64,000 nt of DNA, taken from contig CM043948.1 in assembly GCA_014529385.2 (NCBI GenBank), positions 24,550,451 to 24,614,450 of the forward strand, read 5' to 3'. The DNA comes from Adiantum capillus-veneris. Its lineage: Eukaryota > Streptophyta > Polypodiopsida > Polypodiales > Pteridaceae. The notes below the pieces were generated by a model. It saw nothing but the letters and a program-made list of their open reading frames with translations. It was not told where the DNA came from and ran no database searches. Shown in pieces: positions 54,480 through 64,000 of this stretch. Positions within the stretch are counted from its first letter, which is position 1, and each line of letters starts with the position of its first letter. The translations under genes and the position numbers were made by a program.

Positions 54480-56900
54480 GGAAAGTGTGGAGAAGGTCGG
54501 GAAATTTGTGAAAAAACTTTTCAAGCATCCATTTGGAATCCTCTCTAGGGTGGCCCTTGAAGGTCAAAAGGTAACGGTTATAAAACATTGCGTGTAGTGG
54601 TGGTCTCATGGTCAACTATTTTATCAGGGATGAGTTGCTCTTCTTGGTCTACAAGTGAAGGTGGGTCTTCATAAATGTGGTGTGTAGGTAGGGGTCCTCG
54701 GAGTGGGCGTAAACGACTAATGTGAAAGGCATTGTGAATGTGCCAATGTGTAGGTAGTTCTAAACGAAAAGAAACATCATTAATGACAGCGAAAATTTTG
54801 AAAGGTCCATAAAAACGAGGAGCAAGCTTAACAAAGACATTAGTATCAACACTTTTGATCCTTCGTTTTTCGATACGAAGTAAAACATGATCACCTTCTT
54901 TGAATTGGTGTGCCTTGCGGTGCTTGTTAGAATGCTTGGTGTAAAGTTCTTGTGAGTGTTTAATGGCAGAATGCACACTTGCATAAATATCATGAAAGTC
55001 AATAGTGAAATCATTAGCGACAGGCACAACATTAGAAAGGCGTGAAGCAGGAGTAGGAAGTGAGTGACCATATACAATTTCAAATGGAGACTTACCCGTG
55101 GTAGTGTGAGTGGTGTTGTTGTATGAAAATTGCAAAATATGTAGGTAATCATCCCATTTCTTAGGTTGAGAAGAAACATAAGCCTTTAACAAGTCAATAA
55201 TAGTGCGGTTGGTGACTTTGGTTTGACCATTAGATTCAGGATGAAATGCAGAAGTGAAGTCAAGTGTAGTGGCAAGATTTTCAAACACAATAGTCCAAAA
55301 AGCACTACAAAATTTTGAATCTCGATCAAAAATAATCACTTTAGGCAAACCATGATGTGGGAAAACAGTCTTAAGAAACAAAAGTGCAGCTTGATGTGCT
55401 GTGAGTGTTTTCTTACACGGAACAAAATACGCTTGTTTAGAGAAATGATCAATAATAGTCCATATCATGTCATGTTTTTGCATTGTGAGTGGGAAACCAA
55501 TAACAAAATCCATTGAAATATGTTCCCAAGGTCTTTCAGGAATGGGGAGAGGATGTAAAAGTCCCATTTTCTTACCTGTAGCTGCTTTGATTTTTTGACA
55601 AATCAAACAAGTTGAAACATACTGTTTAACATCCATTCTCATAGTAGGCCAATAGAAATCACGACATAAATTTTGAAAAGTTGTAAATCCTCTATGTCCA
55701 GTATAAGGTGGTTTGTGCAATTCTTCAATAATTATTGTACGAAAAGGTTTAGTTACACACAGTTTTTGTTTGAAATAAAGGAAGTTTTTTTGAATAGTGT
55801 ATTCGAGAAATGTGTGTAGAGAATTATCAAGTATGTGCAACCATGTCGTTTTGAAGTCATCATCATGTGCATAAGTGTCAGGCATAGTGTCAAATGAAGT
55901 TCCCGTAACGGTTGATAGATGATTAAGTGAGGGTCTTCTACTCAAAGCATCAGCTACAATGTTTTCTTTACCAGGTTGGTATTGAATGTTGGGCTGAAAA
56001 CTTTGAATAAAAGCGGCCCACTTAATATGTATATCATCTATTAAGGGCTGAGAAAGTAAATATTTGATACTTTGTTGATCAGTTTTAATGATCAAGTCAA
56101 TACCCATTACATAGTGTTTCCAAATTTTCAATGCATGTACCACAGCAGTCAACTCTTTATCATAAGTACTGAACTTTGTTTCTGACGGTTTGAATTTACG
56201 ACTTTCGAAAGCAATTCGATGGTTATCTTGCATAAGGACTGCACCGATATCTTTTGCACTAGCATCAGTGACTACCACAAAGAATGGTCTTTCAAAATCA
56301 GGCAATTGCAATATAGGTGCATTAGTCAAAGCATGTTTAAGTGCATTAAATAAGCTTTCTTGCAAATCAGTCCATTCATAAGGCGTATTTTTCTTCAACA
56401 AGAGAGTCAAATAATGTGATTTGTAAGCAAAATTACGAACAAATTTCCTGTAATAGCTACAAAGACCAATAAAAGATCGTAGGTCATGCAAGTTTTTGGG
56501 TCTAAGCCATGATTGAATGGCTTTCATTTTCATTGGATCGACATGTATTCCCTTACCCAACACAATGTGTCCCAAATATTCAATGTCAGATTGGAAAAAC
56601 GAACTCTTTTCAGGATTCAAATACAAGTGATTTTGTACAAAAGATAGTTGCTGTGTCAATCGTGTGGAAATGAAATCATGGCTACTACCATCATCTAGCA
56701 GAATTGTGACATTTTTACCCTTAACAATGCCTTGCACTTTAAACAAAGTGTGAGGAGATATAGGAGTACCTGAGGATGGGTTGTCATCATTGTCATAATG
56801 AGGATCATATCCCTCACCGTAGTTAGCTTCCACTTCATTGTCGTCGGGTGTAGTATCTTCGATGAGGTTAAGAGTAGCTCCATTGGGGCTGTTGTTGTTG
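54480..56900 (-). pseudogene. Gypsy-G pol: protease start fused to RT end, RNase H, integrase, chromodomain
   Basis: A 751-codon open frame (56833-54578). It starts with the protease active-site region (VTILLDDGSSHDFISTRLTQ), then at LSFVQNH/LYLNPEK jumps to the RT C-terminal part (FFQSDIEYLGHIVLGKGIHV); the whole RT catalytic core is missing. RNase H follows (FFVVVTDASAKDIGAVLMQD, YDKELTAVVHALKIWKHY, KENIVADALSRR). Integrase has HKPPYTGHRG...CLICQKIK, SMDFVIGFP and IIFDRDSKF, but the expected catalytic Glu in GQTE is Lys (NGQTKVTNR). Near 54577 a frame change separates KIVDHETTTTRNVL from RYLLTFKGHPREDSKW, a chromodomain. Such domains steer insertion to heterochromatin. The element cannot make RT or a working integrase. 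Confidence 0.94.
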
Positions 56901-57287
56901 AAGGGTTTTTAAGTTGAATTTCTGTGGAGTCCATTGGAATGGCCATTGGATTGACCATTGCCCTTAGCATGACCATTTGGGCACTTATCTGCATAGTGAC
57001 CATATTGAAAGCATTTAAAACACTTCACCTTTTTGTTACCATTAGAATTTGGAGGAGAACGTTGGTTGAAAGAATTTTGGTTGCCTCGTTGTTGCTGGGT
57101 GTTGTTGTTGTTGTTGTTGCTCGTATGAGGTTGAGCAATTGTAGGAGAATTGTCGAATCTACGTCTTTTGAAAAAAGTACGGCTTTGGTGTTTGTTTCTG
57201 TCAAAGTTAGTAGAGAAAGGAGGTCTCTTGTTGCGGTTAGTGTTAGCAGGTTGATCAGTGTGAGAGGAATGTCCACACTGATACCAC
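56880..57287 (-). pseudogene. Gypsy-G gag remnant with CCHC zinc knuckle
   Basis: The frame opens almost at the primer site; the gag core is absent. What remains is a basic, asparagine/glutamine-rich stretch (TSNNNNNNTQQQRGNQNSFN) and an intact knuckle CFKCFQYGHYADKCP (about 57015-56980). A stop near 56909 separates it from the protease frame, which continues with NNNSPNGATLNLIEDTTPD. The closeness to the primer site indicates a deletion of leader and gag core. Confidence 0.85.
57267..57287 (-). other. Gypsy-G primer-binding site, initiator-Met tRNA type
   Basis: The minus strand reads GTGGTATCAGTGTGG after the LTR end CAACA; TGGTATCAG matches the tRNA-iMet complement. Confidence 0.88.
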
Positions 57288-57968
57288 TGTTGGGAGAACA
57301 GGGGGAGACCGACCACTTAAACTATTCAACACAAGGCTCCAAGCAATCACCATCAACCTGTCCACCTCTTCTTCCAATTTCCAATCACACACACTCACAC
57401 CTAGACTATGACACACACACACACACAGTAAACATAAAATTGACATAGACATGCATGTAAGAGAGTGTAAAAGATGTGTAAGAGATGGAGACTAGATTAG
57501 AGAGTACACAGCAAATAACCATAGCTTAAGAGAGTAGAGAAGAGAATCTGCAAGAGAAATGACTAAATCTAGCCCCAAACTCCACGGCACCTCTCTTGTG
57601 GAGTTGTTATTTAATATATTATTTTGAGTTTAAGGTGTCAAAAATTGAGGCCCCTCTTTTTAACAACCACTTCAATTTTGTAAATGAGTGAAGCTCATTA
57701 GTTCTTGCATGACCCATAAGGGGAGTTCCCACTACAACTATTTACAGAGCCATAGTGGCTTATTGCAATGATGTTCTAAGATACTGTGCAAATATAAAAT
57801 GGCCAAGAGTAATTGCCGTCACCTCTTCATCAACTCCCCGCATTCCACTCTACAAAATCATCATCAACTCAATTAGTAAAATAAATAGACAACACATAAT
57901 TAACCATTACGCCAGCTATCCCAATTGCAGCTAACCACTACAACATGAGGGTGCCCAGTCTCGTAACA
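57288..57968 (-). repeat. Gypsy-G 5' LTR
   Basis: 681 bp. It preserves the pre-insertion state of the TTAA site (CGACCACTTAAACTATT), proving that the 1251-bp element in the other LTR is an insert. The short AC run is at 57411-57427. Confidence 0.94.
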
Positions 57969-57973
57969 ATTAC

Positions 57974-58310
57974 AAATTTCAGAGACATTGAAGTAGCAGA
58001 GCATCCATGGCAGGTTTTTGTCGAGGGGACGTGGGGTATTTGCTGGAATATGGAGACCGAAATCCCCAACAGAAATGTTGTCATGGGATTATATGCAAGA
58101 GTCATGTTTTTTCCCTCTCATTACATGCAGACCTTCAAAGAAGCTTTCATGACAGGTTTCTTTGAAGTGGACTCTTCCATATTCAATCCAATGACGAAAG
58201 ATCTGCTAGCCCGCCACATCGCCTACCAAAGTACCATCAGCAATAATCCCTTCAAAGAGCTGGCAACCAAAGTCGAGATCGAAGCCAGAGCTTAGAAGTT
58301 CAACAATCTC
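57974..58310 (+). pseudogene. Gypsy-E gag-like ORF, C-terminal part
   Basis: The frame continues across Gypsy-G with one TSD copy removed: NFRDIEVAEHPWQVFVEGTW, RNVVMGLYARVMFFPSHYMQ, FKEAFMTGFFEVDSSIFNPM, LLARHIAYQSTISNNPFKEL. It stops near 58294. I recognise no domain. No protease, RT or integrase follows, so Gypsy-E seems to have only a gag-like frame. Confidence 0.5.
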
Positions 58311-59455
58311 ACTGCAACGCTTGAAAGAAGAAAGAAACATCATTAGAAAAAAAAAGAAAGCGTGCACTATGGAGGCTTCTTGTGACTACAACCTATAATC
58401 CTCTTTTCTCCTGAACTGGTAATCAGAATTCTATTCCAAATAGCACATTGCGTTCCTTGTCTCTTGCTCTACAATCTAAGTGTAATCATTTCCAATTCTG
58501 TTGTGGTTCGCGACGTACTATTTGTGAGCTAAATGCATTGATTTGGGAGTTAAAGTGGTTGTTTTTTTATGTTTTGACCATGGATAAGTGTTTATATGCT
58601 TAAGGTAGATCTTTCCAAGTACTTCTATTTCAGTTTTCTACACATTTTTTGTGATGGATCGTGATTTATGTACCTTTCCAGATGGTGACAGAACTTGGTA
58701 GGATTGATCCCATAAGTATTGCAATACCTCTCCTTCAGTTTCATGAAATTCCAGATTCGTTTGGATACCGAAAAGGCGTGATGACGTTGAGTGTTGAGAT
58801 TGGAGGCATAATTATTATTTGACTAGGAAGTGGTTGATTTGCTTTTGTCATAGAACGAGTAGCCCTTGAGTTCACTTTGGTGATATTGCCACTCTCATTA
58901 AGTCTCCATGCCCCATCCCGAGTGGCTTCCTTGCATATTGACATTATGTTAGTGCAAAAGAGCTATGCTGCAAACGTCCGTCGCGATGACCCGCTAACAG
59001 TTAGTGACAAAAAGTTAAAAGCTCAGCTCAAAAGAGGACTGTCAACCTCATTGGGGGCTACACCAAGTGTAAGAAACACAACCAAGGGCTTCAACCTTCA
59101 TAACAAACATAGTAGAAGCTAGATGGGGCAAGATTAGGGCCTAAGCGACATTAAATTCTAAACTTTATCTTAGGCACGCCAAAGATAATTTGCTAGGTTG
59201 GAAGAATTTTTTGCACACATTTTCACATTAGCATGATCCCCTTACCCATCACAAAGCCTACAGCACATTGGTACACTTTTTTCATGCATAAATACCTTCA
59301 AATTCACTTTACCGCACCAAGGAGACTAAAAGTGGCCAAAACTAACTTTTAGCATGTCAAATGAGCCCAAAGTTTATCAGGCACAAAGAATCAGTGCTTT
59401 ACAACCTATCAAGTTGACATAAGCACAAAATAGCCCAAAATCAGTCATATCTATC
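58311..59455 (+). other. Gypsy-E 3' region and a leader fragment of Gypsy-B type
   Basis: Near 58651 is a decayed palindrome of set II (GATGGATCGTGATTTATGTACC). At 59167-59186 is one palindrome of set I (ATCTTAGGCACGCCAAAGAT), so the DNA around 59.1-59.45 kb derives from a Gypsy-B-like leader. Small frames here (58877-59122) have no recognisable domain. No LTR boundary was identified. Confidence 0.5.
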
Positions 59456-59600
59456 TTTTTTTTTTCCAAGAAAAATATCCTTCTATTAGTTAATGAAAAT
59501 TGCCTATAGGGCTACAACCACCTCTGCAAGAGAGGGCTACAACAAGCATGATGGGGAGACTCTCCCAATGAAAAAACAACATATATACAATGAGGCTAAA

Positions 59601-60832
59601 TCAAGAGATGGGAGGAGGGAAGAGCCACACAGGTGGACAGTAGTGCCATCTGAGCACCCCCTGGACTATGGTGAAAGGCCCAGGGCACCAGAGTTGAAGG
59701 AAAGCCTCACGGCGCTCCCGCATGCGGTCGGAGCTGCCATGTAGTCCCTCAAGCTGTCCTCTGAGAGTATGGATCAGCTCTAGCCAAAAGTCACGAACAG
59801 TCTCTGCTGATGGCATAGGGCGAGCCTCAAAGATGCGGAAACAGCGGTCCCGCCAGATGAACCAAAGTGTCGGGCCACTGATGAGCTCCCAACACTCCTC
59901 TCTCTCACTGCACCACTCCTGTGGAGTAAGCTCTGTAGCAGGCTGGAGTGTAGGTCGCCCCCTCTGCATCAATATCATCCTGCTGGTGGAAGATAGCTCA
60001 AACTGAAGTGCTGTGCCTGTGAGGGTGGACCAAGCCGCTGCCCCCCAAGTGTACTGGCAAGCCGTGGAGAGAGCAGGCATCAACCGAAGAACTCGTAGCC
60101 ACACCTGTTGGGCCAAGGGACAGTCCCAAAGACAATGACGCTGACTCTCCACCAACTGGTCACAGGCTGCACATGTGGTGGAGAGACCACTATGCACAAG
60201 CTAGCTCCCTACTGATGTGGCTCTGTGTGCAACCAGGCACTGAAACAAAGTGACGCACCTGGGCTATCTGGAGTCCCACAGCCTCTGCCAAAAGGCTGCC
60301 AAGAACTCGACTGTGAGGCCCTCCTCCTGCCAATGACGTGCTGCACAGCAAGGCAGGCCTCTCTCTATGCTACAAGTATATGACGTCCAAGCCGAACAGT
60401 GTACTGAAAGAAGGGGACTCCTCGGTGGTCTGCAGAAGAGAAGGGGTCCCTCCATAGCCACTCACTAGGATCCCACTGTACTCGTGCCAGTGGAAAACAC
60501 TCCCAAGCCCATAGCCTCCAGTGTCTAGTCTCAAGAGCTGTTGGGTCAGGGTCTATGACGCAAGTCCTCCCACAGATGCCCACAACTCGGATCCTCTGGA
60601 AACAACACTCTGCTACCTGTGGGGCCTCTACTGCAACTGGCTGTAATCGTCCCCCACCCTGAAGGTCGAAGAACAGGGCTGGGACAATCTCTGAGCAGAC
60701 CCTGACTGAAATGAGAACCTCCAGTCGTATGAAAGCTCCCATCCACCAGGGTGCTACTGGCTCGAGAGGCGTGAGCCACTCAGCTGGAACTGACTCTGAG
60801 ATGTCTCGACACATGCTCTGCACCCCTCTCAT
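59601..60832 (-). pseudogene. LINE-b ORF2 C-terminal region with zinc-finger-like end
   Basis: Frames 60832-60365 and 60197-59601, joined through short stretches with stops. The first has VAPWWMGAFIRLEVLISVRV and DPSEWLWRDPFSSADHRGVP. The second has TCAACDQLVESQRHCLWDCP, the C-x2-C...H-x4-C cluster typical of plant LINE RT proteins, then WLRVLRLMPALSTACQYTWG and TLWFIWRDRCFRIFEA. The zinc cluster probably helps bind the element RNA or target DNA. Confidence 0.85.
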
Positions 60833-62400
60833 GCCCTGTAAGCTGGAAACCCTGCACCTCCTCTGACAAACTTGTGAACTCTAGCCAGTCACCTAGAGAG
60901 CGCGCTGGACTTGCTGCCATGGGACCCCAAGAAACATGAGGTCGACTCCCAACCAAGTGGCCTCTCTGAGTGCTAACCATGGGGTTCCAGACGATGGGCT
61001 GCCGTAGGCGCTCCTCCGTGCACGTCGGCTGTCTCTGCTCTAAGCCACGCCGTAAGAGCTCCCAAGATCGAAGCAAACTCACAACGAAGCGGTCCTCCAG
61101 TCTCCTGCTCAAACCAACTCGGCGCAACTCTATAAAGATCCATCTGGTCGAGGGTTGCCAAGGGCCTCCTGACTGAGGCATCCTGGCATGAAGCCTCTGC
61201 AGCAAGAACTCCTTCCAGGGCTCCTCTCCTGGAAGAAGTCCTTTAACTAAGAACTTCCCAAGAAGGGCTCTGATCTGCTGTGCTGGATCAATGATCCCAA
61301 GCCCTCCCTGAGAACAAGGAAGTGTGATGACCGACCAAGCCACCTTGGCTCGGGAAATCTGAGTGTCAAAACCTGACCAAAGGAAGTTCCTGATCAGCCT
61401 CTCTACCTGGCTAATACAAGAACTCGAGAAGATCCAGCAAGAAGTGATGTACCAATGTAATAGCTTTCTCCTGATGGACAGGAGAAGAGGAGCAATCTGT
61501 TGCTCGAGGGACAAGTTCAACCCAACCTGACAACCCAAGTACCGAACTGCAGTCCCTGGGGGAATCCACCTGAAACCCTCTCCTGGCATCCAATCTAGCA
61601 TAGGAGCACTGCCAACCAAGAAAGCCACTGTCTTTCTCCAGTTGATCAGTGCGCCCGATGCACAATAGAAGGTCTCCAAAGCCTGCTCACATCTGTGTAG
61701 ATTGGCCTCCTGGCCCTCTAAGTACAAGGCTGATTCATCGGCAAACTCAACGTCCAGTAGCTCATCTCCCCGAATAGGGAGTGCTAAGCCCCTCATACCA
61801 ACCTGTTGTGACACTAAAAATATGCTCATCACCTCCGCATAGAACAGAAAGAGAAAGGGGGCAAGAGGAAAACCTTGTCTGACCGAGCGTGTGAGCATGA
61901 AGTGCTCACCTCTACCTCCTACCAAAAGCACCTGACTGTGAGCCTGTCTGTACAAAGCTGACACCCCTCTGATCCAAGCATCTGAGAAGCCCATCCTACG
62001 TAGAGTGCCCTCTAGAAAGTCCCAGGCAACTCTGTTGTATGCCTTCTCAAAATCGAGAAGAAGAATCACAAGGTCCTCCCCACGGAGCAGTGCCAGGGCA
62101 GAAGCCTCCCAGAAAGTGAAGATGTTGTCCAGGATTCTACGTTCCTTGACAAAACCTGTATGAGTCCCATGTATAAGGCTCTCCAAAAGTGGCTGAACCT
62201 CAAACTCAGAGCCTTGGCAACAATTTTGTAGGCTGAGTTGAGGATGGTGATGGGGCGCCACTGTCGAATCTCATCCAAGGAGCCACCCTCCTTTGGAATG
62301 AGGTAAATCAGGCCCTCACTCATGCTATCCGGCATCACTCATGTGTGCAAAATGTACTGAAAGGCACTACAACGATCTGGGCCAAGCAGGTCCCAGTACT
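60780..62400 (-). pseudogene. LINE-b reverse transcriptase
   Basis: RT motifs on the minus strand: MSEGLIYLIPKEGGSLDEIR and WRPITILNSAYKIVAKAL (62338-62200), then after a frame change VKERRILDNIFTFWEA, LVILLLDFEKAYNRVAWDFL, SVRQGFPLAPFLFLFYAEV and the palm box VEFADESALYLEG (about 61740). The second catalytic Asp of F/YADD is Glu here, which should disable polymerisation. SVRQGF has Phe where Cys is usual. VRYLGCQVG, SRAKVAWSVITLPCSQGGLG and later motifs complete the domain. The open frame of 493 codons (62261-60780) shows fairly recent activity. Confidence 0.93.
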
Positions 62401-62996
62401 CCAAGAAGAAGTTGGCAGTCAGCCCATCCTCACATGGACAGCTACCACGAGGGAGGGCCCTAAGAGCCGTGTGCAGCTCCTCAAGCTGAATTGGCATCTC
62501 TAGCCTCTGGTGCATCTCCTCAGTCACAAGACAAGGCATCTGTGCCCAAACCTGCTCCCTGCATGCATCCTGCCTATCTGACTGGGGCTCAGCCGACAGT
62601 AACTCACGGTAAAAGTCAGTAGCAACTGCATGCATATCCTCGAGCTCACAAACAACTGACCCATCGGGTCTCCTCAACTGATTGACCTTGTCATGCGAGT
62701 GTCGAGGTCCCACTGTCTCAAAAAAAAGCACCTGTCACTCTGTCACCCACCTGAGTCCACTGAGATGCCTGTCGGTGAAAGGCAAACTCATGGCGCCTCT
62801 CCTCTGTGCTAGCAAGCTCCTGTCGAGCCTGCTGTAACTGCTCCTTCAACCATGGACTGTCTGGATGCTGCTCCCACATCCTCTGTAGTGAAGCAATGCC
62901 TTCTCTGAGACGTTGCTCCTCCTCTCTCGCTACAGCCCGGCGGGCTAGAGACTCCTGGAGAAAAAAGTGGCTAAGCTGAGCTAGGCCTAAGGCCAC
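62339..62996 (-). pseudogene. LINE-b linker between endonuclease and RT
   Basis: Two frames (62996-62718 and 62731-62339): AREEEQRLREGIASLQRMWE, EFAFHRQASQWTQVGDRVTG, then DKVNQLRRPDGSVVCELEDM, ATDFYRELLSAEPQSDRQ and LPRGSCPCEDGLTANFFLEY. This is the typical segment between endonuclease and RT in plant LINEs. A frame change lies near 62725. Confidence 0.85.
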
Positions 62997-63059
62997 TCTG
63001 TCTGCAGGTAGAACCTGGCTGTCCAGAGATCCTCTACCCTCTCTCTGAGTGCTGAGTCC

Positions 63060-63687
63060 AATAAGACCCGCTCTGGGATGCGAAGCATCGTGCTCCCACT
63101 CCTACCTGTCTGCCACTGTGAGGATCATTGGTGCATGGTCCGAGAAGCATGTCTCTGACAGGATGCCCACTGATCCCCCCAAGTCACTGAAGTGGTCACT
63201 AGTGTAGAAGCGATCTATCGGCCATAGATTCACTCCTCCCACTCTGCGGTCCGATCTAGAGAAGGCAAGACTAGATGGAGGCCTCACAAAGCCAGAGTGA
63301 TGCCATGTATCCGAGACCCTCAAAGTCATACACAACCTCTCCCAAGCTGCTAACTCGACTCCATGCACAATAGCATGGCTGCCTCCAATCCTTTCAGAAG
63401 GGTCCTCCAACATGTTGAAGTCCCCTCCTACACACCAATGGTCACCCTGTGGCAAAGAATCAACAATCCGTGACCAAAACTCTGCATGAGCACTCGCCAC
63501 ATTGGGCGCATAGATGTTCAGGAAGCCCACAAGACCACCCTGAACCTGCATAGTAATCCACTGAGCCCTGCCTGACACAATAATCCCTCTGCCCACAATG
63601 GCCTGCTGCAATGAGTCCGCAATAGTCATACATACCTCACCCTGGATGCCTCCAGGTCCAAAAGCACCTGACTTGCCATTTATGGAT
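63060..63687 (-). pseudogene. LINE-b apurinic-type endonuclease, C-terminal part
   Basis: The frame 63629-63102 carries the endonuclease signatures: GLVGFLNIYAPNVASAHAEF, HWCVGGDFNML (GGDFN), VNLWPIDRFYTSD, ETCFSDHAPMILTV (SDH). Upstream, KSGAFGPGGIQGEV continues to the truncation near 63687. The first third of the domain, with its N-terminal catalytic residues, is missing. The enzyme would nick target DNA to prime reverse transcription. Confidence 0.92.
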
Positions 63688-63859
63688 ACAAAATATGTTC
63701 ATAGGGGTCTAGCAAAGTACCTTCACAAGTTTCATCAAGTTTGGCACAACATGTAATCGAAATGGCCTATGAACTTTGAGAATAGCAGAATTAAGAGAAT
63801 TAGAATTTAGAGTGAGCATTTTTATGAGATTGCTTTGAGAACATAGAGGGTGAAATAAA

Positions 63860-64000
63860 TTAATGGTAGCAACATGAACATAGTACTTAATTAACTTGGC
63901 ATGAACAATACTTTTTCAAGAGAGAGAGTATTGAAGAAGATGACAATAGTTGAGGAACGGATTTTCTTGGAGCCGGTTCCCCCTCCAAAAGCTTTGTATT
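63860..64000 (-). mobile_element. Gypsy-C-family LTR, reversed, cut by the window end
   Basis: AACAATACTTTTTCAAGAGAGAGAG and GGAGCCGGTTCCCCCTCCAAAAGC are the reverse complement of the 3' part of the Gypsy-C LTR (about 27480-27580 and 32880-32990). The sequence before it (63690-63860) resembles the Gypsy-B leader. The rest of this LTR lies outside the window. Confidence 0.85.

Larger units (their letters stand above)
52445..57968 (-). mobile_element. Gypsy-G: internally deleted chromodomain-type Gypsy element in Gypsy-E
   Basis: LTRs TGTTGGGAGAA...GTAACA/CATAACA at 52445-54412 and 57288-57968 are flanked by a perfect target duplication ATTAC (52440-52444 and 57969-57973). The left LTR is larger because of a 1251-bp DNA transposon plus its duplicated TTAA. 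Otherwise the copies differ at roughly 18 positions and in CA-run length. Minus-strand order: LTR, Met-tRNA primer site, gag remnant with zinc knuckle, protease start, RT end, RNase H, integrase, chromodomain, purine tract, LTR. Gag core and RT core are deleted. Confidence 0.95.
59456..63687 (-). mobile_element. LINE-b: 5'-truncated non-LTR retrotransposon
   Basis: Minus-strand order is endonuclease (C-terminal part), RT, zinc-finger end, then 3' UTR and a run of ten A (plus-strand T at 59456-59465). The 5' end is truncated inside the endonuclease near 63687, as is common for LINEs. It is inserted in a Gypsy-B-like leader, which continues at 63690 (TTTCATCAAGTTTGG resembles 21315). A target duplication was not identified with confidence. 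Confidence 0.9.

Overview
This window looks like intergenic heterochromatin of a land plant with a large, retrotransposon-rich genome. The evidence is plant-type Ty3/Gypsy, Ty1/Copia and LINE elements nested in one another, primer-binding sites matching plant initiator-Met and Asp tRNAs, degraded PPR (pentatricopeptide repeat) units, and abundant (CT)n/(GA)n microsatellites. The PPR style (NALIGMYAK-like) and microsatellite load would suit a fern or another seed-free plant, but the species cannot be fixed from sequence alone. I see no intact host gene. Host-derived sequence is limited to a PPR-like pseudogene (3.6-4.1 kb) and a DEAD-box RNA helicase fragment carried inside a retrotransposon (39.7-40.3 kb).

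Layout. (1) 1-1.4 kb: tail of a degenerate LINE (LINE-a). (2) About 2.1-18.9 kb: Gypsy-A (+ strand). Its 5' LTR is split by about 2 kb of other DNA, its gag is split by a complete Copia element (Copia-A, 6994-13898, minus strand, TSD GGAGA) and by a 464-bp inverted-repeat element, and its integrase is followed by the 3' LTR. (3) About 19.3-26.2 kb: Gypsy-B (+), with an Asp-tRNA-like primer site, a leader with repeated palindromes, gag with two tandem duplications, and a protease end. (4) 26.2-34.5 kb: Gypsy-C (+), with LTR, Met-tRNA primer site, gag, protease, RT, RNase H and integrase; a solo LTR of its own family sits in its pol. (5) 34.5-35.8 kb: Gypsy-D fragment, an integrase tail continuing in frame into a protease and a W-x-P-K repeat region. 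(6) About 36.4-58.3 kb: Gypsy-E (+), a palindrome-rich leader and a long gag-like reading frame, split by Gypsy-F (38755-49963, minus, TSD ATCTT) and Gypsy-G (52445-57968, minus, TSD ATTAC). Gypsy-G in turn carries a TTAA-flanked DNA transposon in one LTR. (7) 59.5-63.7 kb: LINE-b (minus). (8) 63.86-64 kb: start of a reversed Gypsy-C-family LTR.

The most unusual signal is shared by three different Gypsy elements (B, E, F). The leader between primer-binding site and gag carries several copies of a long palindrome with a CG-rich core. The palindrome sequence differs in each element (TCTTAGG-type, ACATGGAT-type, AGACATCCTA-type), yet layout and core are alike. As far as visible, Gypsy-E and Gypsy-F lack RT, RNase H and integrase, so they look like non-autonomous LTR elements moved in trans. 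Gypsy-F also carries the helicase fragment and a W-[IV]-P-K repeat region.

Nearly every reading frame here is interrupted, so most entries are pseudogenes. Frames were joined by eye, and boundaries without an LTR, TSD or PBS landmark are approximate.
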